Source: Flavobacterium sp. 9R | GTDB taxonomy: Bacteria > Bacteroidota > Bacteroidia > Flavobacteriales > Flavobacteriaceae | Direction of reading: 5' to 3' | Assembly: GCF_902506345.1 (NCBI RefSeq) | Contig: NZ_LR733413.1 | Span: 2,915,974-2,979,973, forward strand | Length of the DNA stretch: 64,000 nt | Part shown: positions 8,087 to 17,111 of the stretch, piece by piece | Numbering within the stretch: position 1 is the first letter of the stretch | Layout: each line of letters begins with the position of its first letter | Notes under the pieces: model-generated | What the model was told of the DNA's origin: nothing | Database searches by the model: none | What the model saw: only the letters and a program-made list of their open reading frames with translations | Made by a program: the position numbers and the translations under genes

Positions 8087-9307
8087 TTGAAACGTTTCGC
8101 AATCCTTTTATTATGTTCTCTAGTTTTTTTCTCATGTACGAAAAAAGATGAGGTTTGGAGTGAAGTCAAAACAAAACCTATTTCTAAAAAGAAAGAGTTT
8201 GGCTTTACTTATTCTGATTTTAATGTTGTGCATGATACTTTAAAGAGTGGAGATACTTTTGGTAGCATTATTCAGAAACAAAATATTGGTGACAAAAAAG
8301 TATTTGAATTAGTAGAACAAATCAAAGATTCATTTGATGTAAGATCCATTCGAAACAATAAGCCTTACACACTTTTACGTTCAAAAAACAAGACGAAAGA
8401 ATTGCTTGTTTTCGTCTACCAACCCGATGCTCTTCATTATTATGTAGTAGATTTTAGAGATTCAATAACAAAAGCCTACAAAAAAACAAAACCAATTACA
8501 ATCAAAAGAAGAACCATTGGTGGTGTGCTGAAAAGTTCTCTTTCTGAAACCCTTGAGAGTGCCAACGTTGAAGGTGGCTTGGCTAGCAGAATTGCAAAAA
8601 TTTATGCTTGGTCTATTGATTTTTTCAAGTTAAAAAGAGGAGATCGTTTTGCAATTACATTTACCGAACGGTATATCAACGACTCTATTTATGATGGCGT
8701 AGATAGTTTAGAAGCTTCTTTTTTTGAATATAAGGGCAAAATTATTTATGCTTTTCCGTTTGTGGCCAATCCTTCATCAAACAGAATTGAATATTATGAT
8801 GAAGAAGGAAAAGGCTTGAAAAATTTCTTTTTGAAAACACCTATTAAGTTTAGCCGTCTATCTTCGCGTTTTTCTGCAAGTCGTTTTCATCCTGTTCAAC
8901 TTACTTGGAAAGCGCACAAAGGTACGGATTATGCAGCGCCACACGGTACACCTATAACGACAACTGCTTCAGGAGTTGTAGAACAAACAGGTTATACCGC
9001 TGGGAATGGTAATTTTGTAAAAGTGAAGCATAATGGTACTTACTCCACTCAATATTTACACATGTCTAGAATTCTAGTGCGAAGAGGACAACGCGTAACT
9101 CAAGGTCAACCTATTGGTCTTGTAGGAAGTACAGGATTAGCGACAGGACCACACGTGTGTTATCGCTTTTGGAAAAACGGTGTGCAAGTAGATCCCCTGC
9201 GTTTGAAGTTGCCTAATGGTGAACCTTTGACCGGAGCAACCAAAGAACGTTTTTTCAAACAAATAACGCCTTTAAAATTTGAATTGGATAGTATTGCCAA
9301 TTTATAA
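8087..9307 (+). CDS. M23-family peptidase, predicted lipoprotein
   Basis: A 406-residue cell-envelope peptidase. It begins with a lipoprotein signal (MKRFAILLLCSLVFFSC, lipidated Cys17), has an OapA/LysM-like N-terminal part (LKSGDTFGSII about 52-62) and a C-terminal M23/LytM domain (about 270-370). Zinc-ligand motif HxxxD is His277/Asp281 (HKGTD) and His325 is the third conserved His of the fold. The usual HxH motif is HVC (His356, Cys358), so a Cys replaces the normal His. The start is TTG at 8087; no ATG fits the signal peptide. Likely job: cleavage of peptidoglycan cross-links, as in MepM/EnvC relatives. It lies 97 bp after kynA and upstream of pgi. Confidence 0.85.
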   Translation: MKRFAILLLCSLVFFSCTKKDEVWSEVKTKPISKKKEFGFTYSDFNVVHDTLKSGDTFGSIIQKQNIGDKKVFELVEQIKDSFDVRSIRNNKPYTLLRSKNKTKELLVFVYQPDALHYYVVDFRDSITKAYKKTKPITIKRRTIGGVLKSSLSETLESANVEGGLASRIAKIYAWSIDFFKLKRGDRFAITFTERYINDSIYDGVDSLEASFFEYKGKIIYAFPFVANPSSNRIEYYDEEGKGLKNFFLKTPIKFSRLSSRFSASRFHPVQLTWKAHKGTDYAAPHGTPITTTASGVVEQTGYTAGNGNFVKVKHNGTYSTQYLHMSRILVRRGQRVTQGQPIGLVGSTGLATGPHVCYRFWKNGVQVDPLRLKLPNGEPLTGATKERFFKQITPLKFELDSIANL

Positions 9308-9391
9308 ACGACCTTCATTTTTTATTATAACGTTTTCGTAGATTGTTGTTTGTTTAAACTAGGTATAACCATCAATTTAAAGTTAATTGCT

Positions 9392-9399
9392 TAATTTTG
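9392..9399 (+). promoter_or_regulatory. -7 promoter element of pgi
   Basis: TAATTTTG matches the Bacteroidota -7 consensus TAnnTTTG and lies 31 bp before the pgi ATG. A -33 TTG at the expected distance is not evident. Confidence 0.45.
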
Positions 9400-9430
9400 C
9401 ATCTATTAAAAATGCATTAAATTTAAGCAC

Positions 9431-11080
9431 ATGGCCTTACATACAATCAATCCAACGCAGACTAAAGCTTGGGAAAAATTACAAAATCATTTTGCTGCAT
9501 TGCAATCAGTTACGATGCAGGAGTTGTTTCTGAAAGACACTAATAGAGCAGAGCAATTCAATATTATTTGGAACGACTTTTTATTAGATTATTCCAAAAA
9601 TAATATAGATAAAGAGACTATTCAGTTATTAGTAGAATTGGCTAATGAATGTGGTTTACAATCGGCTATTTCGGATTATTTTGAAGGAGCTTTAATCAAT
9701 CAAACAGAAAATCGTGCCGTTTTGCACACGGCACTGAGAGCCAAATCAGACGCAGTTATAAATGTAGAGGGAGTAAATGTTATCCCTGAAGTCTATGAGG
9801 TAAAAGCCAAAATTAAAACGTTTACGAACGAGGTGGTTTCAGGAATCCGTAAAGGATACACTGGTAAAACTTTTACCGATGTTGTAAATATTGGTATTGG
9901 AGGTTCAGATTTAGGACCAGTAATGGCAGTTGAAGCCTTACAATTCTATAAAAATCATTTGAACGTTCATTTCGTATCCAATGTTGATGGAGATCACGCG
10001 AATGAGATTATCAAAAAATTAAAGCCAGAGACAACATTATTTGTGATTGTTTCTAAAACCTTTACTACACAAGAAACGTTGACGAATTCTGAAACCATTA
10101 GAAAGTGGTTTTTACAATCGGCTACACAAGAAGATGTTGCTAAACATTTTGTAGCGGTTTCTACCAATATGCAAAAAGTTACCGAATTTGGAATCAATCC
10201 TGATAATGTATTCCCAATGTGGGATTGGGTTGGAGGAAGATTTTCCTTATGGAGTGCCGTAGGATTGTCTATTAGCTTGGCAGTTGGTTACGACAATTAT
10301 GAAGCTTTATTAGGTGGAGCCAATGAAATGGACGAACATTTTAAAACCACTACTTTTGAAAATAACATTCCTGTTGTTTTAGGTTTGTTGAGTGTTTGGT
10401 ATAATAATTTCTTTGGTGCTGAAAGCGAAGCCTTGATTCCATATACTCAATATTTACAAAAATTAGCACCTTACTTGCAGCAAGGAACGATGGAAAGTAA
10501 TGGTAAAAGTATAGGTCGTGACGGAAAGCCAGTTGATTACCAAACGGGAACAATAATTTGGGGAGAGCCTGGTACCAACGCACAACATGCTTTTTTTCAA
10601 TTAATTCACCAAGGTACAAAATTGATTCCTACTGATTTTATTGGTTATGTGGAGCCATTGTACGGAGATTGGAATCATCATGATAAATTGATGTCAAATT
10701 TCTTTGCTCAAACTGAGGCCTTGTTGCATGGTAAAACTCCAGCTCAGGTACAAGCGGAATTCGATAAGCAAGGACTTGCTCCAGAAAAAGCAGCATATCT
10801 TTTGCCTTTTAAAGTATTCACTGGAAACAAACCTACCAATACCATTTTGATTCAAAAACTTACCCCTAAATCTCTTGGGTCATTGATTGCAATGTATGAG
10901 CACAAGATTTTTGTTCAAGGAGTTATTTGGAACATTTTTAGTTTTGACCAATGGGGCGTTGAATTAGGGAAGCAATTAGCGAATTCTATTTTAGAAGAAA
11001 TTGAAACGGAATCGGTTAAAAATCATGATAGTTCTACAGCATTTTTATTGAACCATTTTCTTAAAAATAAGAGAAAGTAA
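9431..11080 (+). CDS. pgi: glucose-6-phosphate isomerase
   Basis: Interconverts glucose 6-phosphate and fructose 6-phosphate in glycolysis and gluconeogenesis. At 549 residues it is the long, E. coli/eukaryote-type enzyme. Signatures visible: [18 protein letters not shown], the phosphate-binding [25 protein letters not shown], catalytic Glu in GTMESNGKS, the His of [10 protein letters not shown], and the C-terminal lysine segment [13 protein letters not shown]. All catalytic positions look intact. A -7 element sits 31 bp upstream and a strong terminator follows at 11103, so it is probably a single-gene unit. Confidence 0.97.
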   Translation: MALHTINPTQTKAWEKLQNHFAALQSVTMQELFLKDTNRAEQFNIIWNDFLLDYSKNNIDKETIQLLVELANECGLQSAISDYFEGALINQTENRAVLHTALRAKSDAVINVEGVNVIPEVYEVKAKIKTFTNEVVSGIRKGYTGKTFTDVVNIGIGGSDLGPVMAVEALQFYKNHLNVHFVSNVDGDHANEIIKKLKPETTLFVIVSKTFTTQETLTNSETIRKWFLQSATQEDVAKHFVAVSTNMQKVTEFGINPDNVFPMWDWVGGRFSLWSAVGLSISLAVGYDNYEALLGGANEMDEHFKTTTFENNIPVVLGLLSVWYNNFFGAESEALIPYTQYLQKLAPYLQQGTMESNGKSIGRDGKPVDYQTGTIIWGEPGTNAQHAFFQLIHQGTKLIPTDFIGYVEPLYGDWNHHDKLMSNFFAQTEALLHGKTPAQVQAEFDKQGLAPEKAAYLLPFKVFTGNKPTNTILIQKLTPKSLGSLIAMYEHKIFVQGVIWNIFSFDQWGVELGKQLANSILEEIETESVKNHDSSTAFLLNHFLKNKRK

Positions 11081-11102
11081 TGCTAAAAATTGTGTTAAGA
11101 AG

Positions 11103-11137
11103 AAACCTCGAATAATAACCTATTTGAGGTTTTTTTT
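11103..11137 (+). terminator. Rho-independent terminator after pgi
   Basis: AAACCTCGAAT (11103-11113) pairs with ATTTGAGGTTT (11122-11132) with one G-U pair, followed by eight T. Confidence 0.85.
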
Positions 11138-11389
11138 ATAGGTTGTTATTGTTATGGACAAAAGATTGACGCCTTAATTTAGGTGCCGAATCAAAGAATA
11201 ATGTTTCAAAAAACACATAATTTCAAAAATACTATGCATTCATAACAATTTTTCATTTTTTTAACATAAAACCATTTAATGTGCTAATTGTTTATAAATG
11301 AAGGCTTAGTCGATTCTTATTAACATTAAATTAACATAAGATTGTCTTAAAAGTTAGAATTTTGCCAAGAATTAATAAACTAAACAACA
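11138..11389 (+). other. intergenic region before the TonB-dependent receptor
   Basis: AT-rich 250-bp stretch with no reading frame of note. It must hold the promoter of the receptor gene, but no unambiguous TAnnTTTG box was found; TTAGAATTTTG around 11355-11364 is the nearest. No repeat or further hairpin was recognised. Confidence 0.4.
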
Positions 11390-14176
11390 ATGAAGATAAT
11401 TAAAAATTGGTTACTCACTGGAATGGTGTTTTTTATGGTATCAATGGCTTTCTCACAAGGGAAAATAACAGGTACTATAACTGATGGACAAAGTTCGTTG
11501 CCTGGCGCAAATGTTATTATCAAAGGAACCTCCAAAGGAGTAGCTGTTGATTTTGATGGAAAGTTCACACTTTCTACAACAACAAGTTCAGGAGAAATAG
11601 TAATTTCTTTTCTAGGCTTTGATACAAAAACGGTAAAATTTTCAGTTTCTAAAGGTGAAACTCAAGATCTAGGAGATATTGTTTTGGTATCAAATTCAAA
11701 TGAATTACAAGAAATTGTAGTTAAGTCAAGTGTTATTGACGTAGCTAAAGACAGAAAAACACCTGTAGCAGTTTCAACAATCAAAGCTGCAGAAATTCAA
11801 GAAAAATTGGGTACACAAGAATTCCCAGAAATCTTAGCAAACACTCCTTCTGTTTATGCTACAAAATCCGGTGGTGGTTTTGGTGATGCCAGAATTAATA
11901 TACGTGGGTTTTCTCAAGAGAATATTGCGGTAATGGTTAATGGTATGCCAGTTAACGATATGGAGAATAGCCGTGTATTTTGGAGTAACTGGGCTGGTTT
12001 GTCTGATGTAACTTCAGCTATGCAAGTACAAAGAGGTTTGGGTTCATCTAAATTAGCAATTTCTTCAGTAGGTGGTACTATAAACGTTCTTACAAGAACT
12101 GCTGATATGAAAGAAGGCGGTACTATTTTGACGGGTTTTGGTAATGCAAATTATATTAAAACAAATGCATCTTATTCAACAGGTAAGATGGAAAATGGTT
12201 TATCCGCTTCTGTTTTGTTAGGACAAACTTTAGGTGATGGTTATGTTGATGGTACAAAATTTCAAGGGTATAATTATTTTGTAGGACTTGGTTATACTAC
12301 AGCTGATGATAAGCATAGTTTTCAATTTACATTTACTGGTGCTCCTCAGTGGCATAACCAAAGATCTAATGCTCCAACAATTGCAACTTACAGAAAGTAT
12401 GGTGCTAATAATGAACCAGACATCAGATACAATTCTGATTGGGGATATTTAGATGGTGAAGAGTATAGTTTTAGAACTAATTATTACCACAAGCCAGTTA
12501 TGTCATTAAATTGGGATTACAATATTAATGATAAAATGAAATTGTCTAGTGTAGTTTATGGCTCATGGGGTCGTGGTGGTGGAACTAATGGAGCTGGAGC
12601 GATTAGAGGAAATCGTTTTTTTGCTGATCCTTTGAAAACACCTAATGGTTTAATTAATGTTGATTTAATTCGTAATTATAACTCTGGTATGCCGGTAGTA
12701 ATTAATAATGTTTCTTATACCAGAGCAAAAATCAATGGCCTTTATGAAAGTAGTAGCTCTACTTCAAACAATTCGACAAATGGTATTTCGCAAATTGCTT
12801 CTGTAAACTCTCATAACTGGTATGGTACAGTAGTTAATTTAAACACAAAATTAACTGACAACTTAGTTTTGGATTTTGGTGTTGATGCTAGAACTTATAG
12901 AGGTATTCATTATCAAACTTTAGTTGACTTACTTGGTTCTGATACTTATAATGCAAATTATTCTGCAACTGGAGCTACAAGCAATGATATAAATAATAAG
13001 ATTCGTTCTATTACTCAGACTTCAAATGCAAGACCACATGGTAATCCGTTTTTTAATTCAGATCATCAAAATAAAATCAATTACAATAATGATGGTTTAG
13101 TAAGATGGTATGGAGCCTTTACTCAATTAGAATATCGTAAGGATAACTTAACTGCTTTTTTTCAAGGAGCAATTTCTCAACAAGGTTTTAAAAGAGAAGA
13201 TTATTTTAAATATCTTACAAGTGATCCTTTAAGTTCAACTGATTATGAAAATATTCTTGGTGGAAACGTAAAAGGTGGTGTAAATTACAATATTAATGAT
13301 AATCATAATGTGTTTGTAAATGCTGGTTATTATTCTAAACAACCATTTTTTAATGCAGTTTACCCTAACAATGCATCATTGGTTGGTGAGAACCTTACAA
13401 ATGAAAAAATTACTGGTTTAGAAGCTGGTTATGGTTTTAGGTCAGCTATTTTTAATGCTACATTGAATTTGTATTATACATCATGGAAAGATAGATACCA
13501 AAGAGCAACGGATAATGCTACCGATAATCCAGGTGGATACTATGACTTTTCTGGTATCACAGAGGTGCACTCAGGTGTTGAGCTTGAAGCTAATGCTAGG
13601 GTTACCAATAAATTTAAAGTTAATGGAATGGTTTCTGTTGGTAATTGGGTTTATGATGGTAATAGTAAAAGTAATAGATATGACTTTGAAAACAATCCTA
13701 TAAGTGGTGGTACTGCAACTACATTATATTTGGATAAAGTAAAAGTTGGTGATGCTGCTCAATTAACTGCTTCTATTGGTGCTTCTTATGAAGTTTTGGA
13801 AAGAGTTATTTTGGATGCTAATTACAGATATTCTGATCATTTGTATGCTTCTATTGATCCAGGTAGATTTACTTCAGCTACAAATAAGGGTACTTTAGAG
13901 TTACCTTCATACGGATTAATGGATGCTGGTTTTTCTTACAAAATGTTAGTTGGTAAAAATAAAGACAGATCTTTAAACTTCAGATTAAACGTTAATAATG
14001 TTTTAGATAAAATCTACATTGCGGAGTCAAGAACAAATATTTTTGCGGATGATATTGCTTCTGGAGGACAAACGTACGAGCAACTAGGAAGAACATACAA
14101 TGGAATAGCAGATGGTAACCAAGTATTCTTTGGTTTCGGAAGAACATGGAACTTTACCTTGCGTTATAATTTCTAA
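11390..14176 (+). CDS. TonB-dependent receptor with CarboxypepD_reg-like N-terminal domain
   Basis: A 928-residue outer-membrane active transporter. After a signal peptide (about 1-22, ending MAFSQ) comes a carboxypeptidase-regulatory-like beta-sandwich (about 25-105, GKITGTITDGQSSLPGANV), then the plug domain (about 120-235; INIRGFSQENIAVMVNGMPV, and the TonB-type VQRGLGSSKLAISSVGGTINV) and a 22-strand-type barrel ending in phenylalanine (FTLRYNF). No SusD-like partner follows, so this is not a canonical SusCD glycan uptake pair; siderophore or other small-ligand uptake is possible but not shown. It is flanked by terminators on both sides and thus probably monocistronic. Confidence 0.92.
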   Translation: MKIIKNWLLTGMVFFMVSMAFSQGKITGTITDGQSSLPGANVIIKGTSKGVAVDFDGKFTLSTTTSSGEIVISFLGFDTKTVKFSVSKGETQDLGDIVLVSNSNELQEIVVKSSVIDVAKDRKTPVAVSTIKAAEIQEKLGTQEFPEILANTPSVYATKSGGGFGDARINIRGFSQENIAVMVNGMPVNDMENSRVFWSNWAGLSDVTSAMQVQRGLGSSKLAISSVGGTINVLTRTADMKEGGTILTGFGNANYIKTNASYSTGKMENGLSASVLLGQTLGDGYVDGTKFQGYNYFVGLGYTTADDKHSFQFTFTGAPQWHNQRSNAPTIATYRKYGANNEPDIRYNSDWGYLDGEEYSFRTNYYHKPVMSLNWDYNINDKMKLSSVVYGSWGRGGGTNGAGAIRGNRFFADPLKTPNGLINVDLIRNYNSGMPVVINNVSYTRAKINGLYESSSSTSNNSTNGISQIASVNSHNWYGTVVNLNTKLTDNLVLDFGVDARTYRGIHYQTLVDLLGSDTYNANYSATGATSNDINNKIRSITQTSNARPHGNPFFNSDHQNKINYNNDGLVRWYGAFTQLEYRKDNLTAFFQGAISQQGFKREDYFKYLTSDPLSSTDYENILGGNVKGGVNYNINDNHNVFVNAGYYSKQPFFNAVYPNNASLVGENLTNEKITGLEAGYGFRSAIFNATLNLYYTSWKDRYQRATDNATDNPGGYYDFSGITEVHSGVELEANARVTNKFKVNGMVSVGNWVYDGNSKSNRYDFENNPISGGTATTLYLDKVKVGDAAQLTASIGASYEVLERVILDANYRYSDHLYASIDPGRFTSATNKGTLELPSYGLMDAGFSYKMLVGKNKDRSLNFRLNVNNVLDKIYIAESRTNIFADDIASGGQTYEQLGRTYNGIADGNQVFFGFGRTWNFTLRYNF

Positions 14177-14195
14177 TAGTTAGTTTTTAATATTT

Positions 14196-14234
14196 AAAAC
14201 GGCATTCACTTTTGGTGTAATGCCGTTTTTTTTT
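14196..14234 (+). terminator. terminator after the TonB-dependent receptor
   Basis: AAAACGGCATT (14196-14206) pairs with AATGCCGTTTT (14219-14229); CAC/GTG extends the stem inside. A run of nine T follows. Confidence 0.9.
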
Positions 14235-14277
14235 ACCCCATTTTTTCATATATTTGAAATTCTAAAACAGATATTAT

Positions 14278-14700
14278 ATGTACGAATTTATACAAAAATT
14301 TCACTCTGGTTGGGCCTATTTAGTTTTGTTAATTTTAGTAGTAGCAGTAGTTAATGCACTACTTGGTTCATCTTCCAAAAAAGAGTTTACCGCAAAAGAT
14401 CGAAAAATAGCCTTGTTTGCTCTAATCTTTACTCATATTCAGTTAGTTATCGGTTTAATAATCTATTTTGTCTCGCCATTAGGGTTGGTTTCATTCGGGC
14501 AGATGTCAGACAAAGCCCTTCGTTTGACTTCATTAGAGCATCCTTTAATCAATATCATAGCAATTGTTTTGATTACTATCGGTTGGTCAAAACATAAAAA
14601 ACTAACGGATGCTACTGCTCAATTTAAAACATTTGCTGTTTTTTATGGTATAGGATTACTTCTTATTTTGAGCAGAATCCCTTGGTCTCTGTGGCTTTAA
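14278..14700 (+). CDS. small four-helix membrane protein, haem-protein-like
   Basis: A 140-residue integral membrane protein with four predicted helices (about 13-33, 43-65, 87-106, 115-137). Three helices begin with or contain a histidine: HSGWAYLVLLILV (His10), ALIFTHIQLVIGLII (His53) and LEHPLINIIAIVLI (about His88). Such helix-embedded histidines could coordinate haem, and homologues are sometimes annotated as cytochrome b-like in flavobacteria, but I cannot confirm that here. It is separated from the receptor by a terminator. The RlpA-like gene follows after 61 bp on the same strand. No specific function is assigned. Confidence 0.65.
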   Translation: MYEFIQKFHSGWAYLVLLILVVAVVNALLGSSSKKEFTAKDRKIALFALIFTHIQLVIGLIIYFVSPLGLVSFGQMSDKALRLTSLEHPLINIIAIVLITIGWSKHKKLTDATAQFKTFAVFYGIGLLLILSRIPWSLWL

Positions 14701-14761
14701 TTTTTAAAGCAACTGTGTGTTATCAGTTGTTTTAATGTAGTATTAATTTAAAATAAACTAA

Positions 14762-15247
14762 ATGAAAAAATTATTAGCCATACTTTTTTTATTTGTTATC
14801 ATTGGGATAGTATATAGTCAGGGACCTTCTTTAATTAAAGAAAAGGTGACTAGTTCCAAAGACACAATAAAAAAAGAGAAGACCAATCTTTTGCCTCAGA
14901 CATTGATACAAGACACGATCTTTGATCCTAATGTAAAATATGTTTTGTATAAAAAAAATGCACATGCGTCCTATTATGCTGAAAAATTTCATGGTCGTAG
15001 AACTGCAAGTGGACAACGATTTGATATGCATAAAATGACAGCAGCCCACAAGAAATTACCATTTGGCTCTAAGATTAGAGTAACTAATGAAAGTAATGGT
15101 AAATCAGTTATTGTTGAAGTTAATGATAGAGGTCCTTTTGTTAAATCACGAGAAATTGATTTATCTAAAAAAGCTTTTATGGCCATCGCTTCATCAAAAG
15201 CTGCAGGTTCAATGAAAGTTACGATTGAAACTATTGTAAAAAAATAA
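14762..15247 (+). CDS. RlpA-like double-psi beta-barrel (septal ring/lytic transglycosylase family) protein
   Basis: A 161-residue exported protein: signal peptide ([19 protein letters not shown]), a Ser/Lys-rich linker, then an RlpA-type double-psi beta-barrel (about 65-160). The family pattern is clear: [20 protein letters not shown], then [18 protein letters not shown] and VEVNDRGPF, with the Asp of NDRGPF matching the residue regarded as catalytic in lytic transglycosylase RlpA. It lacks a SPOR domain, so it is a minimal form. Likely acts on glycan strands of peptidoglycan. A strong terminator follows. Confidence 0.87.
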   Translation: MKKLLAILFLFVIIGIVYSQGPSLIKEKVTSSKDTIKKEKTNLLPQTLIQDTIFDPNVKYVLYKKNAHASYYAEKFHGRRTASGQRFDMHKMTAAHKKLPFGSKIRVTNESNGKSVIVEVNDRGPFVKSREIDLSKKAFMAIASSKAAGSMKVTIETIVKK

Positions 15248-15302
15248 GGAATCTTCATTAATGTTTTAATAGAGATTTATGATGATTCAACATCAGATTC
15301 AG

Positions 15303-15334
15303 AAAAGCCTAGGATTTCAAATTCTAGGCTTTTT
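15303..15334 (+). terminator. terminator after the RlpA-like gene
   Basis: AAAAGCCTAG (15303-15312) pairs with CTAGGCTTTT (15324-15333), and the stem continues inward with one G-U pair; T run follows. Confidence 0.88.
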
Positions 15335-15360
15335 GTTTTTGGTAAAGTTGTTTAATTTTG
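15333..15360 (+). promoter_or_regulatory. candidate dinB promoter
   Basis: TTG at 15333-15335, 17-bp spacer, TAATTTTG at 15353-15360, 22 bp before the ATG of dinB. The -33 box overlaps the T run of the preceding terminator. No SOS-type operator was recognised. Confidence 0.45.
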
Positions 15361-15382
15361 TTGATAATGAATATATTTGAGG

Positions 15383-16465
15383 ATGGATACTAGCAATTTT
15401 CAACGAAAAATTATTCACATTGATATGGATGCTTTTTATGCATCTGTAGAGCAAATGGATAATCCTTTATTGAAAGGTAAGCCTATTGCTGTTGGAGGTA
15501 ACGAAAATAGAGGTGTTGTGTCTGCGGCTAGTTACGAAGCAAGGAAGTTTGGAGTTCGAAGCGCTTTGAGTGGTGTGTTAGCCAAAAAGTATTGTCCCGA
15601 TTTGATTTTTGTGCGACCACGATTTGATCGTTATAAAGAGATTTCAAAACAAATTCAAAAAATATTTTATGAATATACAGACCTTGTTGAGCCACTTTCC
15701 TTGGATGAAGCTTATTTAGATGTTACCCATAATAAAAAAGGGAATCCAAGTGCTACTTTATTGGCTAAAGAAATTAGAGCACGGATTTTGTCTGAAGTTG
15801 GTCTCACTGCTTCTGCAGGGATTTCTGTAAACAAGTTTATCGCAAAAGTAGCCAGTGATTACAACAAACCTAATGGTCAAAAGACGGTAAGTGGCGATGA
15901 AATTGTTCCTTTTTTAGAAAATCTACCCATTCAAAAATTTTATGGTGTTGGTAAAGTTACAGCTGACAAAATGTTTCAATTGGGTATTTTTTCTGGATTA
16001 GATTTAAAGAATAAATCTTTGGAATATTTAGAAAACCAGTTTGGCAAGTCAGGAAGTTATTATTACAATGTAGTAAGAGGTATTCATAATAGCCTTGTTC
16101 AACCAAAACGCATAACAAAATCTGTAGCAGCTGAACACACTTTTGATGTTAATTTGTCTTCTGAAATTTTTATGCTCGAACAATTAGAGTCCATTTCAGC
16201 TCAAGTTGAAAAGAGATTGCTAAAACATTCCATTTCAGGGAAAACCATTACTTTGAAAATAAAGTATAGCGATTTTTCTCAGCAAACTAGGAGTAAAACA
16301 ATGCCTTATTTTATTTCTGATAAGAGCTTGATTTTTGAAATAGTTAAAGAATTATTGTATCAAGAGCGGCTTAAAGATTCAGTTCGTTTACTTGGAATTG
16401 CTCTGAGTAATTTAAATACAGATCAAAAGAAAACAGTAGTGATACAGCTACAATTTGATTTTTGA
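15383..16465 (+). CDS. dinB: DNA polymerase IV (Y-family translesion polymerase)
   Basis: Error-prone polymerase for bypass of damaged template. A 360-residue protein with the palm motifs IIHIDMDAFYASVE (Asp14) and SLDEAYLD (Asp108, Glu109) that hold the two metal ions, the helix-hairpin-helix thumb (FYGVGKVTADKM) and the little-finger domain. The extreme C-terminus, QLQFDF, resembles the beta-clamp binding motif expected for Pol IV. The open frame could start at a TTG at 15377, but the ATG six bases later is preferred. Flanked by its own promoter and followed by the PAS gene after 90 bp. Confidence 0.95.
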   Translation: MDTSNFQRKIIHIDMDAFYASVEQMDNPLLKGKPIAVGGNENRGVVSAASYEARKFGVRSALSGVLAKKYCPDLIFVRPRFDRYKEISKQIQKIFYEYTDLVEPLSLDEAYLDVTHNKKGNPSATLLAKEIRARILSEVGLTASAGISVNKFIAKVASDYNKPNGQKTVSGDEIVPFLENLPIQKFYGVGKVTADKMFQLGIFSGLDLKNKSLEYLENQFGKSGSYYYNVVRGIHNSLVQPKRITKSVAAEHTFDVNLSSEIFMLEQLESISAQVEKRLLKHSISGKTITLKIKYSDFSQQTRSKTMPYFISDKSLIFEIVKELLYQERLKDSVRLLGIALSNLNTDQKKTVVIQLQFDF

Positions 16466-16508
16466 TTTTAGAAGTGCCTTCAACAACAGTTAAATCCTAG
16501 AAAATGTG

Positions 16509-16538
16509 TTTGTACTTTTTAAAAATCAGGTACATTTG
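16509..16538 (+). promoter_or_regulatory. promoter of the PAS-domain gene
   Basis: TTTG (16509-16512), 18-bp spacer, TACATTTG (16531-16538): a full match to the Bacteroidota sigma-A pattern, ending 20 bp before the ATG at 16559. Confidence 0.65.
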
Positions 16539-16558
16539 ATAAATTAAAACTATTAGTG

Positions 16559-17074
16559 ATGGTCTGGATAAATGATTATGAAAATGCTAAGGCTAAGTAC
16601 TTTGGTACTTTGTGTGTAAAAACGACTTCGTTGGTTTCGATGAGTTTTCACAAAGAATTTTTAGGAAATGTGATGAAGTCCTTTGATGACTATAATCGAT
16701 TGAATTATATTTTATCTAGTAGTACATCTCAAATGGATGAGATAAGTTTAAGGGATTTTCTATTAGAAGATGTAGTGATTTTAACTGATAGTAATTTAAA
16801 AATTGTTTTTGCTTCTAATAATTTATCTAGAATGAATGGTTATTTAGAAAAGGAAGTGCTAGGTAAAAGTCCTAAAATCTTTCAAGGCTTAAAAACAAAC
16901 GCGGTTACTTCTAGAGAAATTCGTGAAAAAATTAATCAAGAATTACCTTTTGAAAAAAAAGTCATTAACTATAAAAAAAATGGTAAAACTTATGATTGTC
17001 TAATTAAAGGTTATCCCATAAAAAGCAAAAAAGGGAAGCTAACACATTTTATAGCTTTCGAAAAAGCATTATAA
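16559..17074 (+). CDS. single PAS-domain protein
   Basis: A 171-residue cytoplasmic protein. The C-terminal half (about 70-171) is a PAS sensor fold: VVILTDSNLKIVFASNNLSRMNGY, then EVLGKSPKIFQG, KTNAVTSREI and a final beta-strand pair with KNGKTYDCLIKGYPI. The GKxPxxxQG-like segment resembles that of LOV-type PAS domains, but the photoactive Cys (NCRFLQ) is absent, so it should not be a flavin photoreceptor. The N-terminal ~65 residues are not recognised. No kinase, cyclase or DNA-binding domain is attached, so it must signal through a partner. GTG at 16556 is an alternative start. It has its own promoter and a bidirectional terminator. Confidence 0.8.
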   Translation: MVWINDYENAKAKYFGTLCVKTTSLVSMSFHKEFLGNVMKSFDDYNRLNYILSSSTSQMDEISLRDFLLEDVVILTDSNLKIVFASNNLSRMNGYLEKEVLGKSPKIFQGLKTNAVTSREIREKINQELPFEKKVINYKKNGKTYDCLIKGYPIKSKKGKLTHFIAFEKAL

Positions 17075-17075
17075 G

Positions 17076-17107
17076 AAAAGGGCAGTTCAATTTGAACTGC
17101 CCTTTTT
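17076..17107. terminator. bidirectional terminator between the PAS gene and the BI-1 gene
   Basis: Perfect 13-bp stem AAAAGGGCAGTTC (17076-17088) with GAACTGCCCTTTT (17094-17106), with T and A runs on both sides; it serves two convergent genes. Confidence 0.9.
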
Positions 17108-17111
17108 ATTT

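Noticed and set aside
7054..9307. kynA together with the M23 lipoprotein as a functional pair
   Set aside because: Only adjacency supports it; there is a 97-bp gap and no biochemical link.
11341..11364. Promoter box TTAGAATTTTG before the TonB-dependent receptor
   Set aside because: Spacing between TA and TTTG is wrong for TAnnTTTG, so it was not listed as a promoter.
16559..17074. LOV photoreceptor reading of the PAS protein
   Set aside because: The photoactive Cys of NCRFLQ is not present, so a blue-light role is not supported.
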